Made by a program: the position numbers and the translations under genes. DNA of 64,000 nucleotides from Chryseobacterium indologenes (GTDB taxonomy: Bacteria; Bacteroidota; Bacteroidia; Flavobacteriales; Weeksellaceae). Each line of letters begins with the position of its first letter. Positions within the stretch are counted from its first letter, which is position 1. The DNA lies in contig LAZY01000032.1 in NCBI GenBank assembly GCA_001013295.1, positions 33,539 through 97,538 of the forward strand, read 5' to 3'. Positions 50,388 through 58,492 of the stretch are shown in pieces. Below the pieces are notes generated by a model. It made no database searches, had not been told where the DNA came from, and saw nothing but the letters and a program-made list of their open reading frames with translations.

Positions 50388-50417
50388 AAAAGACCAGTAA
50401 GCACTGGTCTTTTTTTA
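50388..50417 (+). terminator. Terminator after the OstA-like gene
   Basis: Arms AAAAGACCAGT and ACTGGTCTTTT around AAGC, followed by Ts. Confidence 0.88.
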
Positions 50418-50449
50418 TGGATTAATTTTAGCGTTTAATGAATCTTTTA

Positions 50450-50457
50450 TAGCTTTG
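50450..50457 (+). promoter_or_regulatory. -7 promoter element of the class III aminotransferase gene
   Basis: TAGCTTTG, 17 bases before the ATG at 50475. Confidence 0.45.
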
Positions 50458-50474
50458 CTGAAATTTTTGAGACG

Positions 50475-51656
50475 ATGGAAATGCATAAAGATTTTTTTAT
50501 ATATCAGGCACAAACCACAAAATTTGCCGCAGGTTTTGAAGTTGAAAAAGCAGAAGGAAACTATATCTATGGTACAGATGGAAAGAAATATCTTGATTTT
50601 GTAGCAGGAGTTTCTGCCAACACGCTGGGACACTCACATCCTAAAATTGTCAATGCAATCAAAGAGCAGGCAGACAAATACCTTCATGTAATGGTGTATG
50701 GAGAATATGCACAGGAGAAACCTGTTGCATTGTGTAAACTGCTTGCTGAAGCTACTCCAGAGCCCTTGGAAATCACTTATCTTGTCAACAGTGGAGCAGA
50801 AGCGATTGACGGAAGTCTGAAGCTTGCCAAAAGATATACGGGAAGAGAAGAAATTGTATCTTTCAAAAATTCTTACCACGGAAATACCCACGGAGCCTTA
50901 AGCGTTTCCGGAAGCGAAAATCATAAAAGAGAATTTCGCCCTTTACTACCAATGGTTTCTTTCATTGAATTCAATAATGAAAAGGATTTTGATAAAATAA
51001 CAGAGAAAACAGCTTGTGTCATTCTCGAGACCATTCAGGGGGCAGCAGGATTTCTGGTTCCTGATCAGGATTATCTGATCAAACTGAAAAAAAGATGTGA
51101 AGAGGTAGGGGCTCTTTTGATTCTTGATGAAATTCAGCCCGGATTCGGGAGAACAGGAAAATTGTTCTCATTCGAACATTTCGGGATTGTTCCCGATATT
51201 TTGGTTATGGGTAAAGGAATGGGCGGCGGAGTTCCTGTAGGAGCTTTTATGAGTTCCCGAAAAATAATGGAAACCTTGTCTCATTCTCCTAAACTGGGAC
51301 ATATTACTACCTTTGGTGGAAACCCATTGATTGCTGCAGCCAGCTACGCTACTTTAAAGGAAGTTTTAGACAGCGGCCTGATGAATGAAGTGGAAGAAAA
51401 AGAAAAGTTGTTCAGAGAGCTTCTTGTACATCCGAAAATTAAAAATATCAACGGAAAAGGATTGATGCTTGCCGTGAATCTTGGAACTCCGGAATACACC
51501 CTGGATGTTGCTAAAAAATGTATGGAAAGAGGACTTATTGTTTTCTGGCAATTGTACAGAAACGAATACCTGAGAATTTCCCCACCGCTTACATTGTCTT
51601 TGGATGAAATCAGAAAAGGAAGTCAGATTATTCTGGATGTACTGAACGAAAATTAG
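50475..51656 (+). CDS. Class III (acetylornithine/aspartate-type) PLP aminotransferase
   Basis: 393 residues, fold type I. PLP-binding Lys247 in VMGKGMGGGVPVG, Asp219 in LILDEIQPGFGRTG (pyridine nitrogen contact), and the SGAEAIDGSLKLAKRYTG loop (about 106-123) for phosphate binding. Several families (acetylornithine, gamma-aminobutyrate, ornithine, putrescine aminotransferases) share this. No arginine biosynthetic genes are adjacent, so the substrate is open. Clear terminators on both sides, so it is monocistronic. Confidence 0.9.
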   Translation: MEMHKDFFIYQAQTTKFAAGFEVEKAEGNYIYGTDGKKYLDFVAGVSANTLGHSHPKIVNAIKEQADKYLHVMVYGEYAQEKPVALCKLLAEATPEPLEITYLVNSGAEAIDGSLKLAKRYTGREEIVSFKNSYHGNTHGALSVSGSENHKREFRPLLPMVSFIEFNNEKDFDKITEKTACVILETIQGAAGFLVPDQDYLIKLKKRCEEVGALLILDEIQPGFGRTGKLFSFEHFGIVPDILVMGKGMGGGVPVGAFMSSRKIMETLSHSPKLGHITTFGGNPLIAAASYATLKEVLDSGLMNEVEEKEKLFRELLVHPKIKNINGKGLMLAVNLGTPEYTLDVAKKCMERGLIVFWQLYRNEYLRISPPLTLSLDEIRKGSQIILDVLNEN

Positions 51657-51660
51657 ATAT

Positions 51661-51690
51661 AAAATCTCTCCCGAAAGGAGAGATTTTTTT
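51661..51690 (+). terminator. Terminator after the class III aminotransferase gene
   Basis: Arms AAAATCTCTCC and GGAGAGATTTT around CGAAA, followed by Ts. Confidence 0.88.
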
Positions 51691-51844
51691 ATGCTTTACA
51701 TGGCAGTTTTGGATAAGTAGACTTAACATAATACAGATTTGAAATCTGTGATAAATATCATACAGATTCTATAAAAAAGTAATTGCTTTTTTGTGTAATA
51801 AAAAAATTAATTTATATATTGCGGGACGATAAAACAAAGATTAT

Positions 51845-52231
51845 ATGGCGAAACATAAAGTCCATTACGAATTTCCAATGCACTGTTTATCAGAGATTTT
51901 ATACGAATATCTGGCTACTGCAGAGGGGTTGTCTGAATGGTTTGCGGATGAGGTAACAGAGAAAGGCGATGATTTCTTTTTTAGCTGGGGTGGAGGCCCT
52001 GCCGAAAAGGCCACTTTGATCAGATATAAGCCTGAAGGTTTCGTGCGTTTCAGATGGGAAGAAGATGAAGGAACTAAGAATTTCTTTGAAATGACTATCG
52101 TAATAGATGATATTACAGAAGATTTATCTCTTAACATTACAGATTTCTGTGAAGATGGAGATGAAGAAGAAAACGCAATGTATTGGGAAAATCTTATTGA
52201 AAACCTCAGAATTAAATTAGGTGCGGCATAA
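51845..52231 (+). CDS. START-like domain protein
   Basis: 128 residues, SRPBCC/START-like small beta-grasp fold. It begins MAKHKVHYEFPMHC and has GLSEWFADEVTEKGDDFFFS and VRFRWEEDEGTKNFFEM, which match AHSA1-like proteins. Strongly acidic (EDGDEEENAMY). No catalytic residue seen. Function unknown, probably ligand binding. Terminator at 52261 and an aminotransferase gene follow. Confidence 0.8.
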   Translation: MAKHKVHYEFPMHCLSEILYEYLATAEGLSEWFADEVTEKGDDFFFSWGGGPAEKATLIRYKPEGFVRFRWEEDEGTKNFFEMTIVIDDITEDLSLNITDFCEDGDEEENAMYWENLIENLRIKLGAA

Positions 52232-52260
52232 TGCTGGGCTGTATTAAATGATAAAACTGA

Positions 52261-52289
52261 TGAACGATTTATCGTTCATTATTTTTTTG
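52261..52289 (+). terminator. Terminator after the START-like gene
   Basis: Perfect palindrome TGAACGAT-TT-ATCGTTCA followed by a T-rich stretch. Confidence 0.85.
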
Positions 52290-52309
52290 TAAATAAATCA
52301 CATCAAAAA

Positions 52310-53125
52310 TTGGAAAATCAATATTTTACATCAGACGGGTTGAATGTTAAGAACAGAGCCTTTCTTTTGGGCGACTCGGTGAAGGTTTCTTTCTTTGTAA
52401 GAAAAGGTAGGTTGATCATGGATGAAGAATGCTATTTCTTCCTGATGGCTTCCATGAGAAAGATGAGAATGAATATTCCTCTGAGCTATACACTGGAGTT
52501 TTTTCAGACCTTATTTCAGAAAGAAATCATTGAAGGAGAGGGAATACAGAACGGAATTATCAATTTCCAGGTGTTTAGAAATAATGACGGATCAACCCTG
52601 GCTAAATCGTCTGTATCTTACTTTTATGAAGTGACAGAAATGGATGATGTATTAGCTGTTTACCAGAGACCGCAGGAACTGGATCTTATCAAAGAAATCA
52701 ATGTTAATAATAATCTCCTGAGCAATATCAGAGTACATTGTCCGGAAAATATTTATGGAGGGATTTATGCCCAGGAAAATGATCTTGATGATGTGATTCT
52801 GCTGAATCCAAATAAAAGAATTGCCCGTACTACTTCAGGTAATCTTCTGTTCCTGGAAGGAGATGTCATTAAAGTTCCGAAACAGACCGAAGGTGCTTAC
52901 ATTTCTCCTTTGATGGAAAATTTTGTTACGTTTTTACATAAAAATAATCTCGCTGATATTCAGGAGCATGAAATCATTGCCTTTGAATCACAGAAAGCAG
53001 AAGAGATTTTAATGATCTCTGAGGAAAAAGGGATCTTCTCTGTAGGAAAAATAAGAAATAAAACTTTTGAAAATACCCGCTTCCTGGAACTGGTGGAAGG
53101 CTGGAAAAAAAGTTTTGATCAATAA
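52310..53125 (+). CDS. Class IV aminotransferase-like protein, catalytic Lys not evident
   Basis: 271 residues with a TTG start; no ATG fits. Fold-type IV pattern: NRAFLLGDSVKVSFFVRKG and GDSV stand where the family has NRGFxYGDGxFET, and LLNPNKRIARTTSGNLLFLEGD matches the LLNxxGxVxExTxSNIF segment. The region where the Schiff-base Lys should lie (about 26 residues before LLN) contains NIRVHCPENIYGG, with Arg and no obvious Lys in place. It may be a degenerate or non-catalytic relative (inference). Terminators on both sides. Confidence 0.75.
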   Translation: MENQYFTSDGLNVKNRAFLLGDSVKVSFFVRKGRLIMDEECYFFLMASMRKMRMNIPLSYTLEFFQTLFQKEIIEGEGIQNGIINFQVFRNNDGSTLAKSSVSYFYEVTEMDDVLAVYQRPQELDLIKEINVNNNLLSNIRVHCPENIYGGIYAQENDLDDVILLNPNKRIARTTSGNLLFLEGDVIKVPKQTEGAYISPLMENFVTFLHKNNLADIQEHEIIAFESQKAEEILMISEEKGIFSVGKIRNKTFENTRFLELVEGWKKSFDQ

Positions 53126-53132
53126 AATTGAC

Positions 53133-53179
53133 AAACCCGGTAAACAACGAAGTTCCAAAAGTCCTTTACCGGGTTTTAT
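53133..53179 (+). terminator. Terminator after the class IV aminotransferase-like gene
   Basis: AAACCCGGTAAA (53133-53144) and TTTACCGGGTTT (53165-53176) form a stem with a 20-base loop. Weak T-run on the + side. Confidence 0.65.
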
Positions 53180-53208
53180 TCTGAATAAATCAGAAATTGT
53201 TTCTTTAT

Positions 53209-53793
53209 TTAATATTCGTTGATGATTTCAATGAATTTCTGTGCGATTTCTTTTTGACCTTTCTCACTGGTCATATAATTCCTGTCTTTGGTATTGTTGA
53301 TGAACCCAATTTCTACCAATACTGCAGGTGCCTTAGTCTCCCTTAGAATACGGTAATTACTTTCTTCTTTTATTTTATGGGCGTTGAATTTTTTATAAAT
53401 TTTTCCCGCAAGTTCCTTTGATGCTTCAGAATTCTGAGCATAAATTTCAACCCCGCTCTGAGGAGTTTCCTCTTGCGCTGAAGTGCTGGCATGTAATGAT
53501 ATAACCATTTCAGGATTCAGCTTATTGATCTGCTCCGTTCTTTCCGGAAGTGTAGGGTAGCTGTCTGTATCTCTCGTTAAGATAACTTCATATTTATCCT
53601 GACTCTCATTGATCTTCTGAATTTCCTTTGCAATCTTTAAAGAAATCTCTTTTTCTGTAAACTGACCATGCGTAGCTCCTTTGTCATTTCCACCGTGGCC
53701 GGCATCAATGACAATGTATTTTTTGTTGACAGGAGTGAATGATAAAAAGGCAGCAGAAAAGACTGATAAAGTAAGTAGTGATATTCCTTTCAT
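53209..53793 (-). CDS. N-acetylmuramoyl-L-alanine amidase
   Basis: 194 residues. Signal peptide about 1-20. Amidase_3 fold: IVIDAGHGGNDKG (zinc His33), EKEISLKI (zinc Glu48), ISLHAS (third zinc His) and LVEIGFINN (catalytic Glu). It cleaves the bond between muramic acid and the peptide stem in the periplasm, for daughter-cell separation. No SPOR or LysM module. Monocistronic, convergent with the aminotransferase-like gene. Confidence 0.92.
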   Translation of the reverse strand: MKGISLLTLSVFSAAFLSFTPVNKKYIVIDAGHGGNDKGATHGQFTEKEISLKIAKEIQKINESQDKYEVILTRDTDSYPTLPERTEQINKLNPEMVISLHASTSAQEETPQSGVEIYAQNSEASKELAGKIYKKFNAHKIKEESNYRILRETKAPAVLVEIGFINNTKDRNYMTSEKGQKEIAQKFIEIINEY

Positions 53794-53899
53794 TTCAGTG
53801 GTTTTTGTTTTTTCAAAGAACGGAAAAACTTTCTTTAAAATTGGTTAATGAAATCTTAAAGTTTGTTAATTATCTTACTGCTATACAGAGTGATAGGTT

Positions 53900-54448
53900 T
53901 TAATTCAGTGAAATATCCTCAGGAGAATTGGCCCAAAGAAGAAATTCTCCACCCAGATTCTGCATGATAGATTTCCAAAGAGTCTGATCATTCGGAAGCG
54001 TATAGTCGAGATTGTAAACGTCCACTACCGTCCACATTTTTCTCTGAACTTCAGTATCCAGTTGATTAGGCGACCATCCGGAATACCCGGAAAATATTTT
54101 TATATTGTGAATATCCAGATCATTACTTAAAACAGCATTGATGATGCGTTCAATATCTTCTGTAAGATAGTACTCATCGGTGATTTCAGTATAAATTTCA
54201 GTGACCTTTTCTCCTTTTACGATAAAAAATACCTTATCGTTTTCTACAGGTCCCCCATCATATACTTCGATTTTGAAATCAAAAAAATCTTTGAATTTAC
54301 TACTCATCTGGCTGTTCTTTTTATTCAATATCAAACCAAATGCACCGCTTTCGTTATGTTCAATAACCAATACTACAGATCTGGAAAAAATATCGCCGGA
54401 AATGTCAGGTGTCGAGATTAATATTTTACCTTTGTATGAGTGATTCAT
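53900..54448 (-). CDS. YqgE/AlgH family protein
   Basis: 182 residues from the ATG at 54448. The in-frame extension up to 54763 is antisense inside pdxH and has no family match, so it is rejected. YqgE/AlgH features: GKILISTPDISGDIFSRSVV at the start, GAFGLILNKK, VYDGGPVENDKVFFI and FSGYSGWSPNQLDTE. Function not established (transcriptional regulator claims exist for AlgH). It is divergent from pdxH with 24 bases between the start codons. Confidence 0.88.
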   Translation of the reverse strand: MNHSYKGKILISTPDISGDIFSRSVVLVIEHNESGAFGLILNKKNSQMSSKFKDFFDFKIEVYDGGPVENDKVFFIVKGEKVTEIYTEITDEYYLTEDIERIINAVLSNDLDIHNIKIFSGYSGWSPNQLDTEVQRKMWTVVDVYNLDYTLPNDQTLWKSIMQNLGGEFLLWANSPEDISLN

Positions 54449-54451
54449 ACT

Positions 54452-54459
54452 CAAATTTA
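54452..54459 (-). promoter_or_regulatory. -7 promoter element three bases before the YqgE start
   Basis: On the minus strand TAAATTTG ends at 54452, then AGT, then ATG at 54448. The transcript start would fall on or next to the start codon. Confidence 0.45.
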
Positions 54460-54472
54460 ATAAAAAATATTT

Positions 54473-55114
54473 ATGGAAAACCTGCACGACAAAAGAAAAG
54501 TGTACGAGAAATCCCAACTTATTGAAAGTGAGGTAAAACAAAATCCAATTGAGCAGTTCAGAGACTGGTTTTTGGAGGCAAGTGAGAGTGCAATGATCTC
54601 CGAAGCCAATGCTATGGCGGTTTCTACCGTGGAGGAAGATGGTTGTCCGAGGATAAGAATGGTACTTTTGAAAGCCTATACCCATGAAGGATTTATTTTT
54701 TATACCAACTACAGCAGCAGAAAAGGAAAAGCAATAGAAAGCAACCATAAAGCCTGTCTGCATTTTTTTTGGCCTAACCTGGAAAGACAGATCATCATCA
54801 AAGCAGATCTGGAAAAAGTAGCTGAAAATTTAAGTGACGGCTATTTTCATTCAAGACCGAAAGGTAGCCAGCTGGGAGCTGTAGTTTCGCCACAAAGCCA
54901 GGTAATTCCGAATCGAGAGTTTCTGGAAGAAAAGTTGAAAGAACTGGAAAAAGAATACGAGAATACGGAAGTTCCAAGACCCTCCAACTGGGGAGGGTAT
55001 CTCGCAAGGCCTTATGAAATTGAATTCTGGCAGGGAAGACCTAACCGACTTCATGATAGGATTATCTATACCTTGGATGATCTGGATTGGAAGATTTCCA
55101 GACTAGCTCCTTAA
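54473..55114 (+). CDS. pdxH: Pyridoxamine 5'-phosphate oxidase
   Basis: 213 residues. FMN enzyme that makes pyridoxal 5'-phosphate from pyridoxine or pyridoxamine phosphate, the last step of vitamin B6 synthesis and salvage. FMN contacts are visible in RIRMVLLKAYTHEGFIFYTN and SSRKGKAIESN; substrate contacts are in RPKGSQLGAVVSPQS; the C-terminal EFWQGRPNRLHDR is the family signature. Divergent from the YqgE gene. A 430-base gap with repeats follows before the HU gene. Confidence 0.95.
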   Translation: MENLHDKRKVYEKSQLIESEVKQNPIEQFRDWFLEASESAMISEANAMAVSTVEEDGCPRIRMVLLKAYTHEGFIFYTNYSSRKGKAIESNHKACLHFFWPNLERQIIIKADLEKVAENLSDGYFHSRPKGSQLGAVVSPQSQVIPNREFLEEKLKELEKEYENTEVPRPSNWGGYLARPYEIEFWQGRPNRLHDRIIYTLDDLDWKISRLAP

Positions 55115-55138
55115 TGAGAGGTTAGAAGTTAGGGTGGG
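55115..55138. repeat. Short heptamer repeat after pdxH
   Basis: GAGAGGT, TAGAAGT, TAGGGTG in register directly after the stop codon. Weak on its own, but consistent with the other 3'-flanking arrays. Confidence 0.4.
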
Positions 55139-55221
55139 TATCTTTTGATGTAGAATTGTCCCTTGAAAATACCAATAGGAATTTTCAAGGACAAAATTAA
55201 AATAAGATTTTTATATCAATA

Positions 55222-55380
55222 GGAGCGGGCTTTAGCCCGCTTATTTCATTATGTGTCATGATAAAGGCTTTAGCCGAAACCTATGCTTTAAAAAGATAGA
55301 TGATAGAATATTTGTATTGTATAAGTTTTGGCTAAAGCCATTGGTGTTTATGGTTATTTTTTGAGCGGGCTAAAGCCCAT
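55222..55380. repeat. REP-like composite of four GGCTTTAGCC palindromes
   Basis: GCGGGCTTTAGCCCGC at 55225-55240, GGCTTTAGCC at 55266-55275, TGGCTAAAGCCA at 55329-55340 and GGGCTAAAGCCC at 55367-55378. The outer pair carries GAGCGGGCT flanks, so copies 1-2 and 3-4 are oriented as opposed arms. Between pdxH and the HU terminator. No transposase. Confidence 0.7.
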
Positions 55381-55488
55381 TTCCATTGAATGGATATTTT
55401 TCCGCTTTATTAGATCGTAAACTAAAACTTAATATTCTTAACCGCTTAAAAAACATCTTAACGGTTTAATTTTCTATCATTATTGGAT

Positions 55489-55518
55489 AAAAAAAAGCTG
55501 CTTCCGAAGAAACAGCCT
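55489..55518 (-). terminator. Terminator of the HU gene
   Basis: Minus-strand arms GCTGTTTC and GAAGCAGC around TTCG (one G-U pair), followed by Ts. Confidence 0.75.
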
Positions 55519-55541
55519 TTGAATTTTTGTAATCTGAATGA

Positions 55542-55832
55542 TTATTTTTTCTTAGCACCAGAAACTGCATTTGATAAATCAGCTCCAGCTTTAAATTTAG
55601 CAACTTTTTTAGCAGCGATTTTGATCGGTTTTTTAGTTGCAGGGTTGATCCCTTGTCTAGCTGCTCTCTCAGCTACTGAGAAAGTACCGAAACCTACTAA
55701 AGAAACTTTTCCGTCTTTTTTCTTTAAAGTAGAAGTTACGTTAGAAATGAAAGATTCTAAAGCAGCTTTTGCTGCAACTTTAGTGATACCTGCATCTTTT
55801 GCGATTGCGTCGATTAATTCAGACTTGTTCAT
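55542..55832 (-). CDS. HU family DNA-binding protein
   Basis: 96 residues, dimeric nucleoid protein. N-terminal helices MNKSELIDAIAKDAGITK, the conserved LVGFGTFSVAERAARQGINP (beta arm with Arg and Pro), and KVAKFKAGADL at the end. Lys/Ala-rich C-terminus. Bends DNA and binds without sequence preference. Its own promoter and terminator, so monocistronic. Window coordinates leave a 399-base gap on its upstream side. Confidence 0.94.
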   Translation of the reverse strand: MNKSELIDAIAKDAGITKVAAKAALESFISNVTSTLKKKDGKVSLVGFGTFSVAERAARQGINPATKKPIKIAAKKVAKFKAGADLSNAVSGAKKK

Positions 55833-55866
55833 AATTTTTAATATTAAAGTTAGTTCGTAATTATAG

Positions 55867-55896
55867 CAAATATAATACTATTTTCTAATTGTGCAA
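55867..55896 (-). promoter_or_regulatory. Promoter of the HU gene
   Basis: Minus strand: TTG at 55896-55894, 19-base spacer, TATATTTG at 55874-55867. Both elements are present; the spacing is within the known range for Bacteroidota. Confidence 0.5.
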
Positions 55897-56219
55897 TTTT
55901 TTTATTAAAACTTATATAATTTTTTTGCTTTTCAGTGAAAATAGTTAAAATATGATAATTCGGTTTTTCACGAAAAATCTACGTTACGGGCTACTAAAAT
56001 CATGCCAAATGCTTATGTTTATTGACTTTAGCAAAAACTTAATATTATTTCCTGTATTTATTAAATCCTAAATTGTGTATAAAGTATTGATTTTTTTAAG
56101 CATATGATTATTAACTTTATAAGTAAAATTCATATTTCTTATGTTTTGTGAAATTAAACCCCTGTGTTTGTGGGAGTTTTTAAATCGTAATAAAGGCCTG
56201 TTTTATTAATTTTTATTAA
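55897..56219. other. AT-rich gap without a recognised gene
   Basis: Between the HU promoter and the panD promoter. I see no open frame with family features, no terminator and no repeat family of this window in it. It contains the usual AT-rich composition only. Confidence 0.4.
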
Positions 56220-56227
56220 TAAATTTG
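56220..56227 (+). promoter_or_regulatory. -7 promoter element four bases before the panD start
   Basis: TAAATTTG, then CACC, then the ATG at 56232. Suggests a leaderless transcript. Confidence 0.5.
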
Positions 56228-56231
56228 CACC

Positions 56232-56582
56232 ATGTTAATAGAAGTTTTCAAGTCTAAGATCCACAGGGTGAGAGTTACAGCCTCTGACCTTAATTATATA
56301 GGAAGTATAACGATAGATGAAGATCTTATTGAAGCTGCCGGATTGGTAGTGGGAGAAAGGGTTTATATCGTGAATGTGAATAACGGAGAGCGTTTTGATA
56401 CTTACGTCATCAAAGGAAAAAGAAAATCTGGAGAAGTATGTCTGAACGGACCTGCAGCGAGAAAAGTACAGAAAGATGATATTATCATTATTATTGCTTA
56501 TGCGCAGATGACCCCTGAAGAAGCGAAAGACTTCCAGCCGAAGATCGTTTTCCCGGACGAAAAAACCAATTTGCTTACGTAG
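56232..56582 (+). CDS. panD: Aspartate 1-decarboxylase
   Basis: 116 residues. Pyruvoyl enzyme that makes beta-alanine for coenzyme A. The self-cleavage site is Gly24-Ser25 in YIGSITID, which yields the pyruvoyl cofactor. NGPAAR (about 75-80) is the conserved active-site segment. The following flippase-like gene starts three bases after its stop codon and is probably co-transcribed. No other pantothenate gene (panB, panC) is in the window. Confidence 0.94.
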
Positions 56583-56585
56583 TTC

Positions 56586-57614
56586 ATGGAGAAAACATCA
56601 AAAAGTCCATTAAAATCAATACTTACAATAGTAATATCGCTTGCTTTTGCAGGCTTTTTTTTATGGCTGGCTCTTAGAGGGCTTGATTTTAAAGTGATTC
56701 AGCAATCATTGGCAAAGGCGAACTATCTTTGGGTATTGTTTGCCTCTGTGTTTGGACTTCTGGCGTACTGGTTCAGGGCTATTCGTTGGAATCTAATGCT
56801 GGAACCAATGGGACACCGTATTTCTAATTCCAATGCTCTTTGGTCTATATCATTCGGGTATTTGATGAATCTTACCATTCCGAGAAGTGGAGAGCTGGCA
56901 AGAGCTACTGCTTTATATGGTGTAGAAAAAGTACCGGTAGACAAGTCTTTTGGAACGATTATTCTGGAAAGAGTAGTGGATTTGTTATGTATGATGGGAT
57001 TTTTGGGACTTACATTGCTTTTTAAGTATGATGCAATTCTGTCTTTTTATAAAAATTCAGGGATTAATATCAATTCCAACAAGATCATACTGATTCTTTT
57101 GATTCTGGTAGCGGGCACCATTCTGTTTTTTGTATTTAAGAAAAAGCTTTCTGGAGTTCCATTTTTGGGAAAGATTGTTAATTTCATTGACGGGATTTTT
57201 CAGGGACTAGGAACTATATTTAAATTAAAAGAAAAAGGAAAATTCATGCTTTATACATTAGGAATCTGGATTTGCTATTATTTTGCTGCTTATCTCGTAT
57301 GTTTTTCACTTCCAGAAACCTCAGGATTTACTTTTGCAGATGGTTTTTTTATTATTGTAGTGGGAACATTGGGAATGATTATTCCTGCCAGTGGAGGTAT
57401 CGGAGCTTATAATCTGGCAATGAAGTTCGGTTTTATGGCGCTTTTTATTTCAATGGGAAAAAGTGCTGATATGGGTGGTGAAATGGGGCTTACCTATTCC
57501 TTTATCTCTTTGCCATTGCAGATTATGATTATGCTGGTGATGGGGCTTATTTCTATTCCTATGCTGGCAAAAGCGAGAAATACCGCTGTTTTGGATAAGG
57601 ATTTTAAAGACTAA
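56586..57614 (+). CDS. Lysylphosphatidylglycerol synthase-like transmembrane (UPF0104) flippase-domain protein
   Basis: 342 residues, about eight membrane helices, no soluble domain. It begins with a short basic segment (MEKTSKSPLKS), then FAGFFLWLALRGLDFKVIQ. The family (AglD/MprF transmembrane-like, UPF0104) includes putative lipid flippases. RAIRWNLMLEPMG and RSGELARATALYG are conserved cytoplasmic loops. The physiological lipid is unknown. It follows panD after three bases and ends at the terminator at 57641. Confidence 0.85.
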   Translation: MEKTSKSPLKSILTIVISLAFAGFFLWLALRGLDFKVIQQSLAKANYLWVLFASVFGLLAYWFRAIRWNLMLEPMGHRISNSNALWSISFGYLMNLTIPRSGELARATALYGVEKVPVDKSFGTIILERVVDLLCMMGFLGLTLLFKYDAILSFYKNSGININSNKIILILLILVAGTILFFVFKKKLSGVPFLGKIVNFIDGIFQGLGTIFKLKEKGKFMLYTLGIWICYYFAAYLVCFSLPETSGFTFADGFFIIVVGTLGMIIPASGGIGAYNLAMKFGFMALFISMGKSADMGGEMGLTYSFISLPLQIMIMLVMGLISIPMLAKARNTAVLDKDFKD

Positions 57615-57640
57615 GATTTTAAACGTCTTTTATATAATAT

Positions 57641-57668
57641 AAGGTTCAATTTTTCAATTGGACCTTTT
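57641..57668 (+). terminator. Terminator after the flippase-like gene
   Basis: Arms AAGGTTCAATT and AATTGGACCTT (one mismatch) around TTTC, followed by Ts. Confidence 0.78.
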
Positions 57669-57825
57669 TTTATTGATCGTTCAGGCTATTTTTAAGTATT
57701 ATTCAGCGAATACAACAATGTAAAAGTTGACAGTTTTTGTGTCTTTGAAGTTTAGCTATTAAAAAAATAAATGGATTTCAAATAAAAACGGCTTTAATTC
57801 TACTGTGGTGATTATTTTTCATAAA

Positions 57826-57833
57826 TAAATTTG
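57826..57833 (+). promoter_or_regulatory. -7 promoter element of the Ter operon
   Basis: TAAATTTG, 58 bases before the ATG at 57892. Probable start point of the transcript through 63749. Confidence 0.5.
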
Positions 57834-57891
57834 GTCAATTCGTAAATCACATCTATCTTAATGCAAAAAATAATTCATAATATAAAACACT

Positions 57892-58467
57892 ATGGCAATT
57901 AATCTACAGAAAGGGCAAAAGATCGAGATAGGATTGACGAAAATGACGATTGGACTTGGCTGGGACCCTAATGAAGGAACAGGCTATGATTTTGACCTGG
58001 ATGCTTCTGCAATCATGATTGATGCGGACAGAAAATTAGTAAGCGAGGAATATTTTGTTTTTTATAATAACCTTCATTCTCCGGATGGAGCTCTTACTCA
58101 TACTGGAGATGATCCGAATGGTAAAAACAGTGATGGAGATGATGATGAAGCGATCATTATAGATCTTGATAAAGTAGATTCAAGAGTAGAAGAAATCCTT
58201 TTTGTTGTCACTATAGAAGATTTTGAAAGAAGAAGACAGAATTTCGGACAGGTAAGAAATTCCTACATCCGAGTGGTAGATAACCATTCTAACCAGGAAA
58301 TTGCAAAATATGAGCTGGATGAGGATTTCTCTATTGAAACAGGAGTAGAGTTCGGGAGACTTTATAAAAGAAACGGAAGTTGGAAATTTGAAGCTTCAGG
58401 AATAGGGTACAGAGCTGATTTAGGCTTCTTCCTTGAAAAATATTATAAAGGACAAATCATTAAATAA
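57892..58467 (+). CDS. TerD family protein 1
   Basis: 191 residues. TerD domain throughout: MAINLQKGQKIEIGLTKMTI start, GWDPNEGTGYDFDLDASAIM, and the calcium-binding acidic loop DDPNGKNSDGDDDEAI. C-terminal LGFFLEKYYKGQIIK. Bind calcium and are linked to stress, tellurite and phage response in studied cases. First gene of the six-gene module. Cytoplasmic. A second TerD gene follows after 25 bases; the start ATG at 57892 gives the conserved MAINLQKGQ start seen in both. Confidence 0.92.
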   Translation: MAINLQKGQKIEIGLTKMTIGLGWDPNEGTGYDFDLDASAIMIDADRKLVSEEYFVFYNNLHSPDGALTHTGDDPNGKNSDGDDDEAIIIDLDKVDSRVEEILFVVTIEDFERRRQNFGQVRNSYIRVVDNHSNQEIAKYELDEDFSIETGVEFGRLYKRNGSWKFEASGIGYRADLGFFLEKYYKGQIIK

Positions 58468-58492
58468 TAATCAAACACACAAAATAATAGCT

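Noticed and set aside
54449..54763. N-terminal extension of the YqgE protein
   Set aside because: The extra 105 codons are antisense to pdxH and match no family. The YqgE start motif begins at the ATG at 54448.
55222..55380. CRISPR-like repeat array
   Set aside because: The four copies are palindromes with unequal spacing and opposed orientation. There are no uniform spacers and no cas genes.
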